Shown here one piece after another: positions 5,451 through 7,496 of a stretch of 7,496 nt of DNA (its first letter is position 1; each line of letters starts with the position of its first letter). The notes under the pieces are model-generated. The model was not told the origin of the DNA. It saw only the letters and a list, made by a program, of their open reading frames with translations, and ran no database searches. The DNA lies in assembly GCA_028282045.1 (NCBI GenBank), contig JANQIS010000139.1, positions 1 to 7,496 on the forward strand, given 5' to 3'. A program made the position numbers and the translations under genes. Source of the stretch: Gammaproteobacteria bacterium (GTDB lineage: Bacteria > Pseudomonadota > Gammaproteobacteria > Francisellales > CACEW01).

Positions 5451-6158
5451 ATTTTTTTTCTGCAGGCGTAATTTTAACACCATTAACAAGGCCTCAAAGA
5501 TAATATACATACCCATTTTTGACTCACCTACCTCGCGATCAATGAAAATGATTGGACATTCAGTGATCTTAAAGCCTGCCAAATAGCACCGGTAATTCAT
5601 TTCCACCTGGAAAGCAAAACCATTGGCGCCAACCTCATCTAGTACAATGGTTTCTAACACCCGGCGTTTGAAAGCCTTAAAACCACTGGTGATATCGCGC
5701 AGCGGCAAGCCCAAAACAGTGCGGGCATACCACGAACCGGTGCGGCTGATCAGCTTGCGTAACCAACTCCAGTTACGTGTACCGCCACCAGCTACATAGC
5801 GACTACCCAGTGCGACGTCGGCGCCATTTTGCAACGCTTTGATTAAATCGGGCAAATAGCATGGTTGGTGGGAGAAGTCAGCATCCATTTCCACAATAGC
5901 GTCATAATGATGTGCAAGTGCCCATTTAAATCCGGCAATGTAGGCACGGCCCAGGCCATCTTTGCTGGTCCGCTCTAGCAGATGTAGGCGTTTGGGATAA
6001 ACTGGTTGTAAAGCTTTAACCGCATTAGCTGTACCGTCCGGTGAGCCATCATCTACTACCAAAATACTAAATTGCTTATCCAGTGCCAACACTGCCGGCA
6101 CGATTTTTTGGATATTGTTAAGTTCGTTGTAAGTGGGAATGATAATGAGCGTTTGCAT
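5418..6158 (-). CDS. Polyprenyl-phosphate mannosyltransferase-like GT2 (DPM1 type)
   Basis: This 246-residue GT-A fold glycosyltransferase of family 2 would transfer a sugar from a nucleotide donor (GDP-mannose in DPM1) to a polyprenyl phosphate on the cytoplasmic face. The motifs seen are IPTYNE (7-12), VVDDGSPDGT (34-43), the metal-binding MDADFSH (91-97, D92 and D94), GSRYVAGG (118-125), ITSGFKAF (156-163), and the late DREVGESKM (207-215), typical of dolichol-phosphate mannosyltransferases. The C-terminus has one amphipathic or hydrophobic stretch (217-229) but no pair of membrane helices as in GtrB, so it is probably a peripheral membrane enzyme. Its last 10 codons lie antisense to the end of gtrA, and GtrA-like domains commonly act with or are fused to such enzymes. 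Start ATG 6156-6158 is preceded by only a weak ribosome site. Sugar specificity (mannose, glucose or other) cannot be read from the sequence. Confidence 0.92.
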   Translation of the reverse strand: MQTLIIIPTYNELNNIQKIVPAVLALDKQFSILVVDDGSPDGTANAVKALQPVYPKRLHLLERTSKDGLGRAYIAGFKWALAHHYDAIVEMDADFSHQPCYLPDLIKALQNGADVALGSRYVAGGGTRNWSWLRKLISRTGSWYARTVLGLPLRDITSGFKAFKRRVLETIVLDEVGANGFAFQVEMNYRCYLAGFKITECPIIFIDREVGESKMGMYIIFEALLMVLKLRLQKKNLVAKGNKVIT

Positions 6159-6186
6159 TATGGTAAGTATTGTTAAGCCTTTGCCT

Positions 6187-6214
6187 ATTGTAGGTTAGAA
6201 GTGCCGGAAGTGAA
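6187..6214 (-). promoter_or_regulatory. Candidate promoter for the GT2 gene
   Basis: On the minus strand, TTCACT (6214-6209), a 16-base spacer and TACAAT (6192-6187) match sigma-70 boxes at 4 of 6 and 5 of 6 positions. The predicted start is near 6180, about 22 bases before the ATG. It lies back to back with the groESL heat-shock promoter, 20 bases away. Confidence 0.35.
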
Positions 6215-6233
6215 ATCATTGTTAATTCAGGTT

Positions 6234-6261
6234 CTTGAAAAATTAACTGTCATCCCCACTT
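6234..6261 (+). promoter_or_regulatory. Sigma-32 (RpoH) heat-shock promoter of groESL
   Basis: CTTGAAA (6234-6240), a 13-base spacer and CCCCACTT (6254-6261) match the E. coli sigma-32 consensus CTTGAAA / CCCCATNT at every -35 position and all but one -10 position. The predicted start is near 6268. It lies upstream of the CIRCE operator and points at groES. Confidence 0.8.
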
Positions 6262-6287
6262 GACTGTTGTGTAAGAAAAATTATCAT
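6260..6287 (+). promoter_or_regulatory. Candidate sigma-70 promoter of groESL
   Basis: TTGACT (6260-6265), a 16-base spacer and TATCAT (6282-6287) match vegetative promoter boxes at 5 of 6 positions each. The predicted start, near 6294, falls inside the CIRCE inverted repeat, the classic arrangement for HrcA repression. Its -35 box overlaps the last two bases of the sigma-32 -10 box. Confidence 0.65.
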
Positions 6288-6318
6288 GATTAGCACTCTC
6301 GATAGCAGAGTGCTAATC
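6288..6318 (+). promoter_or_regulatory. CIRCE operator (HrcA binding site)
   Basis: The consensus CIRCE TTAGCACTC-N9-GAGTGCTAA is present without mismatch at 6290-6316. It extends by two further paired bases on each side to 11-bp perfect arms (GATTAGCACTC 6288-6298 and GAGTGCTAATC 6308-6318). It sits at the start of the groESL leader, 44 bases before the ATG. CIRCE is bound by the HrcA repressor, so the organism should encode hrcA elsewhere. Confidence 0.97.
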
Positions 6319-6350
6319 GGGTAACAGTTTGTTAATGTAATATTTCAAAT

Positions 6351-6356
6351 AGGAGG
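6351..6356 (+). promoter_or_regulatory. Strong ribosome binding site of groES
   Basis: A full AGGAGG lies 6 bases before the groES ATG. It is the only consensus Shine-Dalgarno in the window and contrasts with the weak or absent sites of the other genes, fitting a highly expressed chaperonin. Confidence 0.9.
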
Positions 6357-6362
6357 AAATCC

Positions 6363-6653
6363 ATGAAAATCCGTCCATTGCATGATCGTGTCTTGGTTCG
6401 CCGTGCTGAGGAAGAAACTACGACACCCGGGGGTATCGTATTGCCTGGCAATGCGCAAGAAAAGCCTCAAATGGGTGAAGTTATCGCTGCTGGTGAGGGA
6501 AAAGTGCTGGATAATGGTGAGCGCCGCGCATTAGATGTTAAGGTCGGTGATCGCGTGTATTTTGGTAAGTATGCTGGCTCAGAAATTAAAGTTGGTGAAG
6601 ATGAGTACCTCATTATGCGTGAAGAAGACATCGTGGGTGTGGTTGAAGGTTAA
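6363..6653 (+). CDS. groES: Co-chaperonin GroES (10 kDa chaperonin)
   Basis: This 96-residue protein is the usual GroES length. It forms a heptameric lid over the GroEL chamber in the cytoplasm. Visible are the start MKIRPLHDRVLVRR, the mobile-loop segment (about 17-31) with GGIVLPG at 23-29, the middle GEVIAAGEGK (38-47), VKVGDRVYFGKYAG (59-72) and the end LIMREEDIVGVVEG. The start is fixed by AGGAGG 6 bases upstream. groEL begins 19 bases after the stop, so the two form the standard groESL operon. Upstream lie a sigma-32-like promoter, a sigma-70-like promoter and a perfect CIRCE. Identification is secure. Confidence 0.99.
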   Translation: MKIRPLHDRVLVRRAEEETTTPGGIVLPGNAQEKPQMGEVIAAGEGKVLDNGERRALDVKVGDRVYFGKYAGSEIKVGEDEYLIMREEDIVGVVEG

Positions 6654-6658
6654 TTGAT

Positions 6659-6664
6659 AGGAGA
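6659..6664 (+). promoter_or_regulatory. Ribosome binding site of groEL
   Basis: AGGAGA in the 19-base groES-groEL gap, 8 bases before the ATG at 6673, fixes the groEL start. Confidence 0.8.
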
Positions 6665-6672
6665 ATAAGACT

Positions 6673-7496
6673 ATGGCAGTTCAAGTTGAATTTGCACAAG
6701 AAGCCCGTTCAGCAATGCTGGAAGGCGTTAACACGATTGCGAACGCAGTAAAAGCGACTTTAGGTCCTAAAGGCCGTAACGTGGTGATTGAAAAATCATT
6801 TGGTGCACCAGAAATCACTAAAGATGGTGTGACTGTAGCTAAATCTATTACTTTAAAAGAACCGCTACAAAATATGGGCGCGCAGATGCTCAAAGAGGTC
6901 GCTTCTAAAGCCAATGATGATGCCGGTGACGGTACCACTACTGCAACTGTATTGGGTCAGGCTATCGTACGTGAAGGTATCAAGTACGTTGCCGCTGGCA
7001 TGAATCCAATGGATCTCAAACGTGGTATTGATAAGGCACTGCGTGCAGTAGAAGACAAGCTACAAACCATGTCAACTGAATGTAAAGACAGCAAAGCTAT
7101 TGCTCAAGTTGCCACTATTTCTGCTAACGCTGATGAGGCTATCGGCGAAATCATTGCTGAGGCGATGGAGAAAGTTGGCAAAGAAGGCGTGATTACCGTC
7201 GAAGATGGCCAAAGCTTTGAAGATGAGCTGGATGTGGTTGAAGGTATGCAGTTTGATCGGGGTTATTTGTCACCATACTTCGTGACTAACCAGCAAAACA
7301 TGACTGCTGAGCTGGAAAACCCCTGCATTCTGATCGTTGATAAGAAAGTCAGCAACATCCGCGAAATGCTGCCAATCCTAGAAGGCGTTGCTAAACAAGG
7401 CAAGCCAATGTTGATCATCGCTGAAGATGTTGAAGGCGAAGCATTAGCTACCTTAGTAGTGAACAACATTCGCGGTACCGTTAAAGTAGCTGCCGT
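6673..7496 (+). CDS. groEL: Chaperonin GroEL, N-terminal half (truncated by window end)
   Basis: The first 274 residues of a protein usually about 545 long are present; the frame is open to the window edge. GroEL forms the 14-mer ATP-driven folding chamber in the cytoplasm. ATP-site motifs are visible: TLGPKGRN (29-36), ITKDGVTVA (48-56, with D51 equivalent to E. coli D52) and AGDGTTTATVL (84-94, with D86 equivalent to D87). The intermediate domain shows AAGMNPMDLKRGIDKA (107-122) and ISANADEAIG (149-158). The apical domain begins with VEGMQFDRGYLSPYF (189-203), then VDKKVSNIREMLP (222-234) and IIAEDVEGEALATLVVNN (248-265). Numbering is one less than E. coli because the N-terminus is one residue shorter. 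AGGAGA at 6659-6664 lies 8 bases before the ATG. The open frame has no stop inside the window. Confidence 0.99.
   Translation, partial: MAVQVEFAQEARSAMLEGVNTIANAVKATLGPKGRNVVIEKSFGAPEITKDGVTVAKSITLKEPLQNMGAQMLKEVASKANDDAGDGTTTATVLGQAIVREGIKYVAAGMNPMDLKRGIDKALRAVEDKLQTMSTECKDSKAIAQVATISANADEAIGEIIAEAMEKVGKEGVITVEDGQSFEDELDVVEGMQFDRGYLSPYFVTNQQNMTAELENPCILIVDKKVSNIREMLPILEGVAKQGKPMLIIAEDVEGEALATLVVNNIRGTVKVAA

Noticed and set aside
6681..7469. Minus-strand open frames inside groEL (6681-6938 and 7263-7469)
   Set aside because: Both are antisense to GroEL coding sequence, a secure identification; codon-biased genes often leave such antisense frames open.

Overview
The window looks like chromosomal core sequence from a gammaproteobacterium of moderate GC content. 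It encodes ubiquinone-pathway enzymes (UbiC and UbiA), a Mip/FkpA-type periplasmic FKBP, a DsbC/DsbG-type thiol-disulfide protein and groESL. The groESL promoter carries both a sigma-32-like promoter and a perfect CIRCE (HrcA) operator. E. coli lacks CIRCE/HrcA, so this is not an enteric bacterium. The Mip-like FKBP and the GroEL sequence would fit a Legionella/Coxiella-like lineage, but that placement is inferred from recalled family sequences. There are no mobile elements, CRISPR arrays, RNA genes or signs of recent transfer, and no gap between genes exceeds about 210 bases.

Layout. Bases 1-149 hold the 3' end of an unidentified + strand gene. It converges on a minus-strand dsbG-like gene (165-992). 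A clear rho-independent terminator (1041-1071) separates dsbG from the upstream minus-strand mip/fkpA-like gene (1099-1887). That gene is divergent from an exonuclease III family gene (1975-2745), which converges on rph (RNase PH, 2856-3611, minus). A divergent promoter region with an almost shared -10 box leads from rph to a + strand pair. The first of the pair is one long gene encoding a chorismate lyase domain fused to a 4-hydroxybenzoate polyprenyltransferase (UbiC-UbiA, 3683-5053). It is followed 1 nt later by a GtrA-family membrane protein (5055-5450). The gtrA 3' end overlaps by 33 bp the 3' end of a minus-strand polyprenyl-phosphate mannosyltransferase-like GT2 gene (5418-6158). After a 204-bp regulatory region come groES (6363-6653) and groEL (from 6673, cut by the window end).

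How the genes work together. UbiC-UbiA performs the first two committed steps of ubiquinone synthesis in one polypeptide: chorismate to 4-hydroxybenzoate, then prenylation. GtrA and the GT2 enzyme are a plausible pair that makes and flips a polyprenyl-phosphate sugar donor. DsbG-like and Mip-like proteins both act on protein folding in the periplasm, and GroESL does so in the cytoplasm. The most interesting points are the UbiC-UbiA fusion, an ExoIII protein that resembles Pseudomonas Crc but keeps the nuclease residues and lies next to rph, and the layered heat-shock control of groESL. I see no clearly undescribed multi-gene system here.
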